From the NCBI RefSeq assembly GCF_016908295.1, contig NZ_JAFBDO010000002.1, forward strand, positions 1 through 64,000: a stretch of 64,000 bases of DNA. Direction: 5' to 3'. This stretch comes from Thalassobacillus pellis. Lineage in GTDB: Bacteria; Bacillota; Bacilli; Bacillales; Halobacillaceae. The number at the start of each line of letters is the position of its first letter. Within the stretch, counting starts at the first letter, position 1. The notes under the pieces were generated by a model. That model had not been told where the DNA came from. It made no database searches and was given only the letters and a program-made list of their open reading frames with translations. Made by a program: the position numbers and the translations under genes. Positions 19,275-27,881 of this stretch are shown one piece after another.

Positions 19275-19490
19275 ATGAAGACTATATATGATATACAGCA
19301 GTTACTGAAAAAGTTCGGTACTATTATTTACGTTGGAGATCGACTTGCAGATCTTGAGTTGATGGAAGAAGAACTTAAGGAATTATATAAATCCCAGTGC
19401 ATTTCTAACGAAGAATTTCAACTGGCACTATTATTGTTAAGAAACGAAGCAGCCAGAGAGCGGGATAGACATGAAGGGGAGAATGTATAA
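19275..19490 (+). CDS. yqgQ: YqgQ family protein
   Basis: 71-residue, mostly helical acidic protein with the family's MKTIYDIQQLLKKFGTIIYV opening and the conserved DLELMEEEL helix. Function unknown; a nucleic-acid-binding role has been guessed for the family from its fold. Its TAA overlaps the glucokinase ATG, so the two are translationally coupled, as in other Bacillaceae. Confidence 0.9.
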   Translation: MKTIYDIQQLLKKFGTIIYVGDRLADLELMEEELKELYKSQCISNEEFQLALLLLRNEAARERDRHEGENV

Positions 19491-20452
19491 TGGAGAGATA
19501 TTACATAGGCGCTGATATAGGTGGTACATCAATCAAACTTGCTTTTATAACGGAAGTGGGAGAAATAAAAGAGAAATGGGAGATACCGACCGATACAGAG
19601 GATAACGGTGTAAATATTCCAAAGGACATGTCCCGTTCCATTCATGATAAACTCATGGGAGCAGGATTCGAGAAAGAGCAAGTAATGGGAATTGGAGCAG
19701 GAGCACCTGGATTCATCAATACAGAAACAGGCTTTGTCCACCAAGCTGTAAACATTGGATGGAAAGATTATGAGCTTGGTAAAATTCTGAGGGATTTGAC
19801 TGACTTACCAGTATATGTTGAAAATGATGCCAATCTGGCTGCTTTAGGTGAAAACTGGAAAGGTTCAGGTAACAATGTAGAGAACCTGCTAGCGATCACA
19901 CTCGGCACCGGAGTAGGCGGAGGAGTCATCGCAAATGGTTCGATCATTAATGGCGCTAATGGAACAGCGGGTGAAATAGGCCATATCACTGTTATTCCCG
20001 AAGGTGGCGCTCCTTGCAATTGTGGAAAAACTGGTTGTCTGGAAACGGTGGCTTCGGCAACTGGTATGGTCAGATTGGCAGAGCGTAGGATCAATGAAGG
20101 AAATGATACACGCTTAGAAGAAATCAAGGAAACTAATGGAGTGTTGACTGCTAAAGATATCTTTGAAGCTGCTGCTCAGAAAGACAAGGAGGCTATTCAT
20201 GTTGTAAATGATGTAGCCGACATTCTTGGGATGACAATTGCTAATCTGGCCATTGTCTGTAATCCTTCCAAGATTGTCATTGGTGGAGGTGTTTCTCAGG
20301 CTGGAGAACAGCTCCTACAACCGCTCAGGGAATCCTTTACCCGCTTCGCTTTGCCACGTACGAACGAAGCTGCGGAATTTGTACTGGCAGAGCTTGGAAA
20401 TGATGCAGGAGTCATTGGTGGCGCTTTCCTTGTTAAAGAACATATAGGATAG
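19490..20452 (+). CDS. glcK: Glucokinase, ROK family
   Basis: Phosphorylates intracellular glucose with ATP. 320 residues with the N-terminal phosphate loop DIGGT (9-13), sugar-binding VENDANLAALGE, the second phosphate motif GTGVGGG, EIGH, and the zinc-binding cysteine cluster Cys176-x-Cys178-x4-Cys183 (CNCGKTGCLE) typical of ROK kinases. Without an N-terminal HTH it is an enzyme, not a ROK repressor. Coupled to yqgQ; equals B. subtilis glcK (yqgR). Confidence 0.96.
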   Translation: MERYYIGADIGGTSIKLAFITEVGEIKEKWEIPTDTEDNGVNIPKDMSRSIHDKLMGAGFEKEQVMGIGAGAPGFINTETGFVHQAVNIGWKDYELGKILRDLTDLPVYVENDANLAALGENWKGSGNNVENLLAITLGTGVGGGVIANGSIINGANGTAGEIGHITVIPEGGAPCNCGKTGCLETVASATGMVRLAERRINEGNDTRLEEIKETNGVLTAKDIFEAAAQKDKEAIHVVNDVADILGMTIANLAIVCNPSKIVIGGGVSQAGEQLLQPLRESFTRFALPRTNEAAEFVLAELGNDAGVIGGAFLVKEHIG

Positions 20453-20481
20453 GAACTGCCTTACAAGCCCATTACTTTGGA

Positions 20482-20524
20482 AAACACCTCTGAGTATATT
20501 ACATGTTCAGTGGTGTTTTTTTTT
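20482..20524 (+). terminator. glcK terminator
   Basis: AACACCTCTGA/TCAGTGGTGTT stem followed by nine T. Confidence 0.85.
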
Positions 20525-20721
20525 GATTCGCTAAGGAGTTTACATTAATACGGAAAATGCTTCCCGTTACATGTTTAGAGGAAATTATGTAATAGCTTTT
20601 TTATGTCCTGCGTCTTAGGACCGTTGCTTTTCTTCAGTGATTGAATTATAATTACTTTCTATTATTGACGGCTGGTGTTACAAGGGTTTTTTCAAGGATA
20701 AAAGAAGTTTGTCCAAAAATA

Positions 20722-20748
20722 TGAAACTTTTATGGTAGAATGTTCGTC
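20722..20748 (+). promoter_or_regulatory. ECF (sigma-M-like) promoter upstream of ltaS
   Basis: TGAAAC at 20722-20727, 17-bp spacer, CGTC at 20745-20748: the -35/-10 pair used by cell-envelope stress ECF sigma factors. It lies 105 nt before the ATG. The remainder of the 400-bp gap (20453-20852) holds only the glcK terminator and AT-rich sequence. Cell-wall stress induction is an inference. Confidence 0.62.
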
Positions 20749-20852
20749 ATATATAAAGAATGGTTTAATAAGAATGATAAATGGATACTGTAAAGCAAAG
20801 GTATGTCTTATTTTATTTTTGATTCGCGCCTTTGTAAGAGGAGGATATATAT

Positions 20853-22760
20853 ATGCAAGCCTTTAGATGGAAAGTACCTTTATTCATCCTTGCAACGATA
20901 TTTTTTGGACTGAAAACATATTTGGTATATAGATTCATGCTCAATTTAAGTATTGAGAATCCAATGCAGGAACTGATCCTGTTTCTGAATCCATTTGTGA
21001 GTGCTTATCTTGTTTTTGCGATCAGCGTATGGCTGAAACCGCATCGTCAGATGAAGTATTTGCGCTGGACAGCATTGGTTGGAACAATGATATTGTATTT
21101 GAATCTGGTATTCTACCGTAATTTTACCGATTTCATAACGATTCCTGTTTTGTTTCAGGGAAATAATGCTGCGGATCTTGGAGGAAGTCTCCTGTCATTG
21201 ATTCATTTCCAGGATATATTTATTTTCATTGACGTAGTTATCATCTGGTATTTGAGTAAGAATATGGATAGTTGGTCAGTCAATTTTTCTAAAGCAGGAA
21301 AAATTACTGTGACTGCTGTGACATTCCTGCTGATGACAACGAACGTTGTTCTTGCCGAAATGGAACGACCTATGCTGTTTGTGCGAGCATTTGACCGGGA
21401 ATATCTGGTGAAGAACATCGGAATATTTAATTATCATCTATATGATGCCACCATGCATACGAAAACAAAGGCACAACGGGTGTTTGCGGATGGCAGTGAA
21501 ATCAGTGAAGTAGAGAATTACATTCGTGAAAATACGGAAAGTGATCAGAAATCTGACTTGTTCGGGGTTGCAGAAGGGAAAAACGTTATTTTTGTTTCCG
21601 TAGAATCCATGCAGAATTTTGTGCTGGATGCAAAAATTAACGGTAAAGAAGTGACACCGTTCATGAATGATCTGAAGGAGCGGAAAGATACCATTTTCTT
21701 CCCTAACTTCTATCACCAGACGGCCCAGGGTAAAACATCAGACTCTGAGTTTATCGTTGAAAACTCCTTATATCCGCTGCCACGTGGAGCAGTATACTTC
21801 ACCCATGCAGCCAATGAATACAATTCACTCCCGGAAATTTTGAATGAGAACAATTATTACACCTCCGTTTACCATGCTAATAACAAAAGCTTTTGGAATC
21901 GGGATGTCATGTATGACAATTTAGGATATGATAAGTTTTTTGACGAAAAATCTTTTGAGGAAACAGAAGAAAATACGTTTGGATGGGGTTTAGAAGATAA
22001 AGCTTTTTTTGAACAATCAATCAAGTATTTAAAGGATCAGAAGCAACCATTCTATAGTAAATTCATTACTTTGACTCATCATTTCCCATTTGAACTGCCG
22101 GAAGATAAATCTAACCTGGATTTGTATGATTCAAATTCGAGAACTTTGAATCATTACTTTCCTACAGCACGCTATACAGATGAAGCATTGGAAAAGTTTT
22201 TCCAGAATTTAAAAGACGCCGGTTTATACGAAGATTCCATTATTGTTTTAATGGGAGATCATTACGGGATAAGTGATTATCATAATGCCGCAATGAGTCA
22301 GTTTTTGGGAAAAGAGATTGATGGTTATCAACACGTCCAGAACCAGCGTGTTCCGTTTATGATTCATATCCCAGGCTATGATCAAGGGAAAACCTATGAT
22401 AAAATAGCCGGTCAAGTTGATGTGAAACCAACATTGCTTCATTTACTTGGTATTCCAGCTGAGAATGACCTGACCTTCGGGACTGACTTGTTTACTGAGG
22501 ACCGTAAAAAATTTATTGCCATGAGGGACGGGAGCTTCGTCAGTGACAAATATGTCTATAAGAACGAAGTTTGCTACGATCGCCAAACTGGAGAAGAGGT
22601 AAGCGATACAGAGGCTGAAAGTTGCCTTGCTGTTAAAAAGAAAGTAGACAAAGAACTTTCCTTATCAGATAGCCTGATTTATGGAGATCTGTTCAGGTTC
22701 TACAATTTCGATCAGGGAGAAAAACAATCGGAGAAGGAAACAACAGTTAGTGATAAATAA
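20853..22760 (+). CDS. yqgS: Lipoteichoic acid synthase (LtaS family)
   Basis: Polymerises glycerol phosphate from phosphatidylglycerol to build lipoteichoic acid. The 635-residue product has five membrane helices in residues 1-185, then a linker and an extracellular sulfatase-like domain. The catalytic nucleophile is Thr295 in QGKTSDSEF; metal/substrate residues include Glu in SVESMQ near 250 and GDHYG near 470. A signal-peptidase-like release from the membrane is possible after the fifth helix but not certain. Strong RBS GAGGAGG. Synteny corresponds to B. subtilis yqgS, one of several LtaS paralogues. Confidence 0.94.
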   Translation: MQAFRWKVPLFILATIFFGLKTYLVYRFMLNLSIENPMQELILFLNPFVSAYLVFAISVWLKPHRQMKYLRWTALVGTMILYLNLVFYRNFTDFITIPVLFQGNNAADLGGSLLSLIHFQDIFIFIDVVIIWYLSKNMDSWSVNFSKAGKITVTAVTFLLMTTNVVLAEMERPMLFVRAFDREYLVKNIGIFNYHLYDATMHTKTKAQRVFADGSEISEVENYIRENTESDQKSDLFGVAEGKNVIFVSVESMQNFVLDAKINGKEVTPFMNDLKERKDTIFFPNFYHQTAQGKTSDSEFIVENSLYPLPRGAVYFTHAANEYNSLPEILNENNYYTSVYHANNKSFWNRDVMYDNLGYDKFFDEKSFEETEENTFGWGLEDKAFFEQSIKYLKDQKQPFYSKFITLTHHFPFELPEDKSNLDLYDSNSRTLNHYFPTARYTDEALEKFFQNLKDAGLYEDSIIVLMGDHYGISDYHNAAMSQFLGKEIDGYQHVQNQRVPFMIHIPGYDQGKTYDKIAGQVDVKPTLLHLLGIPAENDLTFGTDLFTEDRKKFIAMRDGSFVSDKYVYKNEVCYDRQTGEEVSDTEAESCLAVKKKVDKELSLSDSLIYGDLFRFYNFDQGEKQSEKETTVSDK

Positions 22761-22786
22761 GGCACCTATTGGGTGTCTTTTTTTTA
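22760..22786 (+). terminator. ltaS-type gene terminator
   Basis: AGGCACC/GGTGTCT stem around TATTG, then eight T. Confidence 0.85.
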
Positions 22787-22835
22787 TACTATAAGTAAGA
22801 TTAGTTTTGTCGAAGGAGTAAAGTATAACTAAAAC

Positions 22836-22877
22836 TAAGGCTTTCGCCATAAGGACTTGGCGAGAAGCCAAGTTTTT
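22836..22877. repeat. Small dispersed hairpin repeat, copy 1
   Basis: AACTAAGGCTTTCGCC, CTTGGCGAGAAGCCAAG and a T run, near-identical to 60524-60573. The CTTGGC/GCCAAG part with TTTTT looks like a terminator. Confidence 0.75.
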
Positions 22878-22915
22878 CTAATAAGAAATTAATTAGAAAA
22901 TAAGGGGGACTAAGA

Positions 22916-23797
22916 GTGATTACCGCTTATGATTTTTCTTTATTCCAACAGGATATCGATCAATTGAGTTTAAATAAGTCGGTCGCTATAGAAAAGATAG
23001 GAGAATCTGTCCTCAAAAAACCGATATACCAATTGAAAATAGGTTATGGTCCACGTAGGGTTCATTGGAATGGAGGCTTTCATGGTAATGAGTGGATGAC
23101 ATCGATGATTTTGGTAGATATCATCAGGGGATTGGTAAGCAACAAACATATATTTAAAAAGGTTACGAACTGTTCATTGGAGGAAATTTTTCAGAACATC
23201 ACTTTATCAGTGGTTCCTATGGTTAACCCTGATGGGGTGGATCTTTCTATTCATGGTGAAAAAAAAGCAGAGGAATATGTCAGCCTTGTTCGTATGCTCA
23301 ATAATGGTCATACAACCTATTCTTCCTGGAAAGCGAACATACGTGGGGTCGATTTGAATAAACAATTCCCTGCCCGCTGGGAAGAAGAACAAAAAAGAAA
23401 ACCAGTAACCCCTTCATTCAGGGACTTTCCAGGATATGCACCATTAACAGAGCCGGAGTCAATAGCCATGGCCCGGTTAACGGAGTATGAGCAGTTTGAC
23501 CGAGTGCTTTGCTTTCATTCCCAGGGGGAGGTCATATATTATGGATATGGAGCAAAGGAGCCACATGAATCATGGGAGACAGTTCGGAGATTTAATAATG
23601 CAAGCGGTTATGAACCTGTACAAACAGTGGATAGCTATGCCGGTATGAAGGATTGGTTTATCGATGTATTCAACAAAGAAGGGTACACGATTGAAATAGG
23701 TAAGGGAATTAATCCCCTGCCTTTATCACAATATAAAAGCAACTTGAAAAAAGCTTCACAGGTCGCATATCATTCATTAGTTTTTCACGGAGACTAA
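22916..23797 (+). CDS. yqgT: M14-family gamma-D-glutamyl-L-diamino acid endopeptidase-like protein
   Basis: 293-residue zinc carboxypeptidase-type peptidase expected to cut gamma-D-Glu to diaminopimelate bonds in murein peptides. Zinc ligands appear as His-x2-Glu in GFHGNEWMT (about residues 56-59) and His in LCFHSQGE; the catalytic Glu is in YTIEIGKG. GTG start follows AAGGGGGA. No signal peptide and no LysM domain is present, whereas some relatives carry N-terminal LysM; a cytoplasmic peptide-recycling role is more likely. Synteny matches yqgT. Confidence 0.88.
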   Translation: MITAYDFSLFQQDIDQLSLNKSVAIEKIGESVLKKPIYQLKIGYGPRRVHWNGGFHGNEWMTSMILVDIIRGLVSNKHIFKKVTNCSLEEIFQNITLSVVPMVNPDGVDLSIHGEKKAEEYVSLVRMLNNGHTTYSSWKANIRGVDLNKQFPARWEEEQKRKPVTPSFRDFPGYAPLTEPESIAMARLTEYEQFDRVLCFHSQGEVIYYGYGAKEPHESWETVRRFNNASGYEPVQTVDSYAGMKDWFIDVFNKEGYTIEIGKGINPLPLSQYKSNLKKASQVAYHSLVFHGD

Positions 23798-23823
23798 TTA
23801 TGAGAAAAGAGGGGTGAATAGGA

Positions 23824-24522
23824 TTGGAAAATTATTTATTTGATTTTCACGGGGTATCTAAGGATATTTTGAACGATTTGAATTTTACCATCAAAAAGAA
23901 TGAAAAGATTATATTATTCGGTCCTTCCGGTGCAGGCAAAAGCTCGGCATTATTTTTATTTAATCGGCTTCGTGATCCGGATTCGGGTAAGATCTATTAT
24001 AAGGGTGAGCCGATTCAATCCTGTGAGATTTCACAATTACGCAAAAACATCGGATTAGTATTGCAGGCACCCAATTTATTTCCTGGAACGGTACTGGATA
24101 ACCTGAAATATGGTCCCTCTTTGTTCGATGAGTGGGAGGATAGCCGGGCGGAGGAACTAATGGATTTAATTCAACTGCCTGAAAATTATCTGCACAGAGA
24201 TGTAGATCAGTTATCTGGAGGCGAACAGCAGAGAGTGTCATTAGGCAGGACTTTAGCTAATAAACCAGAAGTTTTACTGCTTGATGAACCGACCAGTGCC
24301 CTGGATGTAAGGACATCTGAAGAGATCGAAGGAGTCTTGGAAAAATTAATTGAAGTTCATCAATTAACTATGGTCATGGTCACTCACAATCTTAGACAAG
24401 CTAAAAGGCTCGGAGAACGTGGGATTTTTATGAAGGAAGGTAAGATAGTTGAAGACGGTAACATTTCCCGATTGCTGATGGAACCTGAATCAAAAGCATT
24501 ACAGGAGTTTTTACAAGACTAG
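23824..24522 (+). CDS. fetA: Iron export ABC transporter ATP-binding protein, FetA-like
   Basis: 232-residue ABC ATPase: Walker A GPSGAGKSS (about 38-46), Q-loop VLQAPNLFPG, signature LSGGEQQRVS, Walker [12 protein letters not shown] and the switch His in MVTHN. The TTG start follows GAGGGGTG. It overlaps no gene but is only 11 nt from the FetB-type permease, which defines its job: ATPase of a putative iron exporter limiting iron stress. The FetA name rests on the permease partner. Confidence 0.85.
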   Translation: MENYLFDFHGVSKDILNDLNFTIKKNEKIILFGPSGAGKSSALFLFNRLRDPDSGKIYYKGEPIQSCEISQLRKNIGLVLQAPNLFPGTVLDNLKYGPSLFDEWEDSRAEELMDLIQLPENYLHRDVDQLSGGEQQRVSLGRTLANKPEVLLLDEPTSALDVRTSEEIEGVLEKLIEVHQLTMVMVTHNLRQAKRLGERGIFMKEGKIVEDGNISRLLMEPESKALQEFLQD

Positions 24523-24533
24523 GAGGCTTTGTC

Positions 24534-25325
24534 ATGTCACCGGAAGTATCCAATCAATCGTTATTATTTTTAATCGTATTCGTATTAGTACCTTTGACTT
24601 TATCTTATTATTATCAATTGGGGATGAGTAAGGACATTGTCTGGTCTTCCATCCGTGGAACCATCCAGTTATTTGCTATTGGATACATACTTACCTATTT
24701 ATTCGATTTGAATGCTTTTATTGGTATTCCCTTGATGGTCGGTATCATGATACTGGTTGCTTCTTTCCATGCATGGAATAAGGGGAAGGAACTGCCGAAT
24801 GCTTTTGTGGTCATTTTTCTTGGTTTACTGGTAGTGGAAGGCAGTGTGCTTGCTTTATGGCTGGTATTTGATATGGTTAATTTCAAACCCTCTGAGGTCA
24901 TACCAATGAGCGGCATGGTAATCGGGAACAGCATGGTTGCCATGGGACTTGCACTTGAAAGAATGAAAAGTGAGTTCACGGAAAACAGTGGTCGCTTAAT
25001 GGCAGCACTGGCTTTAGGTGCTCAACCGAAACAGGCTTCCCATCTGATCATCCGAAAAACATTGAATGCTTCTTTACTTCCAAATGTGGACAGTTTAAAA
25101 ACAATCGGTCTTGTTCAGTTGCCTGGTATGATGACAGGGTTGATTCTTGGTGGAGTAGCCCCAGTGATGGCAATAAAATATCAACTCGTAATATCACTCA
25201 GTATCTTTTCTTCCGTATCATTAAGTGCGATGATTGTTACATTGGCTATGTATCGGTATTTCTATAATGAAAATCAACAGTTAATTGAAAGTGCGGAAGA
25301 AATGCGGTCCAGAACAAATGATTGA
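24534..25325 (+). CDS. fetB: Iron export ABC transporter permease, FetB/YbbM family
   Basis: 263-residue membrane protein of the UPF0014/FetB family with about seven hydrophobic helices and family motifs SIRGTIQLFAIGY, MSGMVIGNSMVAMGLALERM and QLPGMMTGLILGG. E. coli FetAB has been linked to iron export and peroxide resistance. RBS GGAGG. Forms a two-gene operon with fetA, ended by a terminator. Confidence 0.9.
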   Translation: MSPEVSNQSLLFLIVFVLVPLTLSYYYQLGMSKDIVWSSIRGTIQLFAIGYILTYLFDLNAFIGIPLMVGIMILVASFHAWNKGKELPNAFVVIFLGLLVVEGSVLALWLVFDMVNFKPSEVIPMSGMVIGNSMVAMGLALERMKSEFTENSGRLMAALALGAQPKQASHLIIRKTLNASLLPNVDSLKTIGLVQLPGMMTGLILGGVAPVMAIKYQLVISLSIFSSVSLSAMIVTLAMYRYFYNENQQLIESAEEMRSRTND

Positions 25326-25335
25326 ATTCCATGAA

Positions 25336-25365
25336 AAAAACCTTGCCGCTAAGGCAAGGTTTTGT
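25336..25365. terminator. Bidirectional terminator between fetB and yqgW
   Basis: AAACCTTGCC/GGCAAGGTTT stem with A and T flanks, between two convergent genes. Confidence 0.88.
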
Positions 25366-25374
25366 AATCATCAC

Positions 25375-25539
25375 TTATCCAAATAAGTTGCTGTAAATAG
25401 TCATTACAGAGAACCAGCCGAAAATCAATGCTGAAGCTCCTGCAAATAGTACTGCAAAGAAATTTTTAGTTTTGATTTCACGGAATACGGCAAGCACACA
25501 AAGAATTGTCACCAGTAATAGAATGATGGCTGTTACCAA
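25375..25539 (-). CDS. yqgW: Small membrane protein, DUF2759 (YqgW-like)
   Basis: 54 codons read on the minus strand from TTG at 25539 (RBS AGGGGGTG 6-8 nt upstream). The product has two hydrophobic stretches separated by a basic loop, with the ending GWFSVMTIYSNLFG characteristic of DUF2759. Its place before the MBL-fold hydrolase matches yqgW. Function unknown. Too short for a routine ORF cutoff. Confidence 0.8.
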   Translation of the reverse strand: MVTAIILLLVTILCVLAVFREIKTKNFFAVLFAGASALIFGWFSVMTIYSNLFG

Positions 25540-25704
25540 TATCAGCACCCCCTAAACCCTTCACTGTAGTATCCATAGCTCAAAGCTGGATGTTATAATG
25601 GATATGAATCCGTTACTTCCTCATACATTTTATAGTATAAGGAAGTATTTGTCGAGTTATTCTTAATGATTTTATTAAAACTTTTTAAAGGAGTCAATAG
25701 GTTT

Positions 25705-26325
25705 ATGGAAATTGTACAAATGCCCCTTGGGCCCTTGGGTACCAACGGTTATATTATTTCTGACGGCGACTCCTGCCTGATTATAGATCCGGGTGGGGAC
25801 AGCGGACGACTAGTGGAGTATTTAGAATCTGAAAGGAAAAAACCCGTTGCAATTTTACTTACTCATGCTCACTTTGATCATATTGGAGGAGTGGATGATA
25901 TAAGGGATCACTATAATATTCCCGTATATATCCACCCTGAGGAAGAAGATTGGCTGGAGAAACCAGAGTTTAATGGTTCCGCTTTCTTTCAAATGGGTAG
26001 AGTGACAGCAAGAGCAGCCGAACATCATATAATAACGGGAACTATGAAAGTAGGTCCTTTTAACTTTGAAGTACGCCATACACCCGGCCACTCCCCTGGC
26101 AGTGTCTCTTTTGTTTTTCAGGAGGAAGGCTTCGTCATAGCAGGTGATGCTTTGTTCAACCGTGGAATCGGAAGGACTGATTTACCGGGAGGAGATATGG
26201 AGGAATTGATGACTAGTATTCGTCAACAATTATTTACACTGCCCGATAAAACGGCAGTTTATCCCGGTCATGGACCTGCGACAGTGATCGATGAAGAAAG
26301 ACGTAAGAATCCATTTTTAAACTAA
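25705..26325 (+). CDS. yqgX: MBL-fold metallo-hydrolase (YqgX, glyoxalase II-like)
   Basis: 206-residue metallo-beta-lactamase-fold hydrolase. Di-metal motif THAHFDHIGG (THxHxDH), second His in TPGHSPGS, bridging Asp in AGDALF and the final YPGHGP His are all present. The length and motifs resemble hydroxyacylglutathione hydrolases; in bacilli the thiol may be bacillithiol, but the substrate is unproven. ATG 25705 is set by AAAGGAG; an upstream in-frame ATG has no RBS. Confidence 0.92.
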   Translation: MEIVQMPLGPLGTNGYIISDGDSCLIIDPGGDSGRLVEYLESERKKPVAILLTHAHFDHIGGVDDIRDHYNIPVYIHPEEEDWLEKPEFNGSAFFQMGRVTARAAEHHIITGTMKVGPFNFEVRHTPGHSPGSVSFVFQEEGFVIAGDALFNRGIGRTDLPGGDMEELMTSIRQQLFTLPDKTAVYPGHGPATVIDEERRKNPFLN

Positions 26326-26433
26326 GTTTCATGTATAAAAAGGGGGAAATCCCAAAATTTATTCATGAAAAGCTCATAAAAACCATTTATCCTTATTTAC
26401 AATAACGTCATCAAGATGGAAAAGGGGACAGTA

Positions 26434-27546
26434 ATGAAGGATATTATAAAGAAAGCGATTGAGAGTAACAATAAACATTCAATCGGTTATGATACCTTTA
26501 TCGAGTTAGCATTATATCATTTTGAAAAAGGATATTACCAAACAGCTAAGGACAAAATCGGAAAAAGAGGGGATTTCTATACCTCGAGCAAAATAAATCC
26601 TGTTTTCGCACACGTACTTGCAGAGTTTTTCATCCATGTCCATGAGTTTCATGGTCTTCCATTGGCTATCTGCGAAATAGGAGGCGGGGACGGTTCATTT
26701 GCGTTGGATGTCATCGATATTTTTGAACAAAATGATAAAAATTTTTCCTATCACATAATTGAAAAGAGCCATTTTCATGCGGGAAAAATAAAAAACAGGG
26801 ATCTTTCTGGGAAGATACATATCCATTCCTCTTTCTCCTCATTCAATCGAGCGGAGTCTCATTTCAAAGGAATTGTTTTTTCGAATGAATGGCTTGATGC
26901 CCAGCCAGTTAAAGTATATGAACAGAGAAATAACAGTTTGAAGGAGGTAAGAATTGCCGTAGATGACGAATCTGATTTTTTCGAAGTGATGCATCCTGTC
27001 CAGAAGAAAATGTCTGTTTATATGGAAAATACGTTAGGTCATTTATCGGAAGGGCAGCGGACAGAATTGCCTGTTTATATGGAAGATTGTGCAGAAGTTA
27101 TCAGTTCCATTTTAGAATCAGGGGTCATCTTGACAATTGATTATGGTTACACAACTGATGAAAGGAGTCATCCGGCGAGAAGGGAAGGGAGTTTGAGAGG
27201 CTATCGCAACCATCAGCTTATTAAAAACATCCTTGAAGCCCCCGGGTCGATGGATATAACCCACCACGTCCAATGGGATTTATGGAAGGAAATATGTGAA
27301 AGTTTCGGTATTCATACTGTTTCGTTAATGAAACAAAGGGAGTTCCTGTTGGAAACGGGAATTTTGGGGAAGTTGATTCAGCATGATGATAATAACCCCT
27401 TTTCTTATGTTAATAAACGTAACAGGGCTATACGTTCCCTGATAATGGGGGAAGGAATCAGTTCTGCTTTTGACATTTGCGTGCAAGTGAAAAATTTTTC
27501 AAAAGAAATAATTCTCAACTACAAAAAAAATCCTGCTGACCGCTAG
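26434..27546 (+). CDS. SAM-dependent methyltransferase, MidA/NDUFAF7 (DUF185) family
   Basis: 370-residue class I methyltransferase. The SAM loop EIGGGDGSFALDV (about residues 80-92) and the family's ISSKINPVFA-like segment (GDFYTSSKINP), SNEWLDAQPVKV and LTIDYGYT motifs identify the NDUFAF7/MidA group, which in mitochondria methylates an arginine of complex I. The bacterial target is unknown. RBS AAAGGGGA before ATG 26434 (a second ATG at 26416 lacks an RBS). A shared terminator separates it from convergent yqgY. Confidence 0.87.
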   Translation: MKDIIKKAIESNNKHSIGYDTFIELALYHFEKGYYQTAKDKIGKRGDFYTSSKINPVFAHVLAEFFIHVHEFHGLPLAICEIGGGDGSFALDVIDIFEQNDKNFSYHIIEKSHFHAGKIKNRDLSGKIHIHSSFSSFNRAESHFKGIVFSNEWLDAQPVKVYEQRNNSLKEVRIAVDDESDFFEVMHPVQKKMSVYMENTLGHLSEGQRTELPVYMEDCAEVISSILESGVILTIDYGYTTDERSHPARREGSLRGYRNHQLIKNILEAPGSMDITHHVQWDLWKEICESFGIHTVSLMKQREFLLETGILGKLIQHDDNNPFSYVNKRNRAIRSLIMGEGISSAFDICVQVKNFSKEIILNYKKNPADR

Positions 27547-27566
27547 GGGCAGCAGGATTTTTTTTA
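27527..27566. terminator. Bidirectional terminator
   Basis: AAATCCTGCTG/CAGCAGGATTT stem with A run on one side and T run on the other; overlaps the ends of both convergent genes. Confidence 0.9.
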
Positions 27567-27803
27567 ATGGAATCCAGGGACCAGGATAAAGGTGGTGTAA
27601 TACGTAAATCCGATCATAAACACCGTCAAGTATGCACCAAATATGTACATATACATACGTTCTGACAGTTTCAAATAGCTTACGGTAATGAAAAATGCTG
27701 TTTGAACTACGAATAATAAAGCCGATTCCATCATTTCGCCGACAAAAAACATGACAGCGAATAGTCCTGTCCAAAAGGCAAGCACGCGAAACATGCGATC
27801 CAT
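27564..27803 (-). CDS. yqgY: DUF2626 membrane protein YqgY
   Basis: 79-residue protein with three predicted membrane helices; the sequence MDRMFRVLAFWTGLFAVMF at the start and YLKLSERMYMYIFGAYLTVF in the middle are typical of DUF2626. Strong minus-strand RBS (GAGAAGGAGGGGG). Function unknown; position matches yqgY. Confidence 0.9.
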   Translation of the reverse strand: MDRMFRVLAFWTGLFAVMFFVGEMMESALLFVVQTAFFITVSYLKLSERMYMYIFGAYLTVFMIGFTYYTTFILVPGFH

Positions 27804-27881
27804 GCTTCTCCCCCTCCTTCTCTCGATGAAACTATCATAGATATTATAAACGACCCAAGCGTGAATGTAAAATGAATCCTG

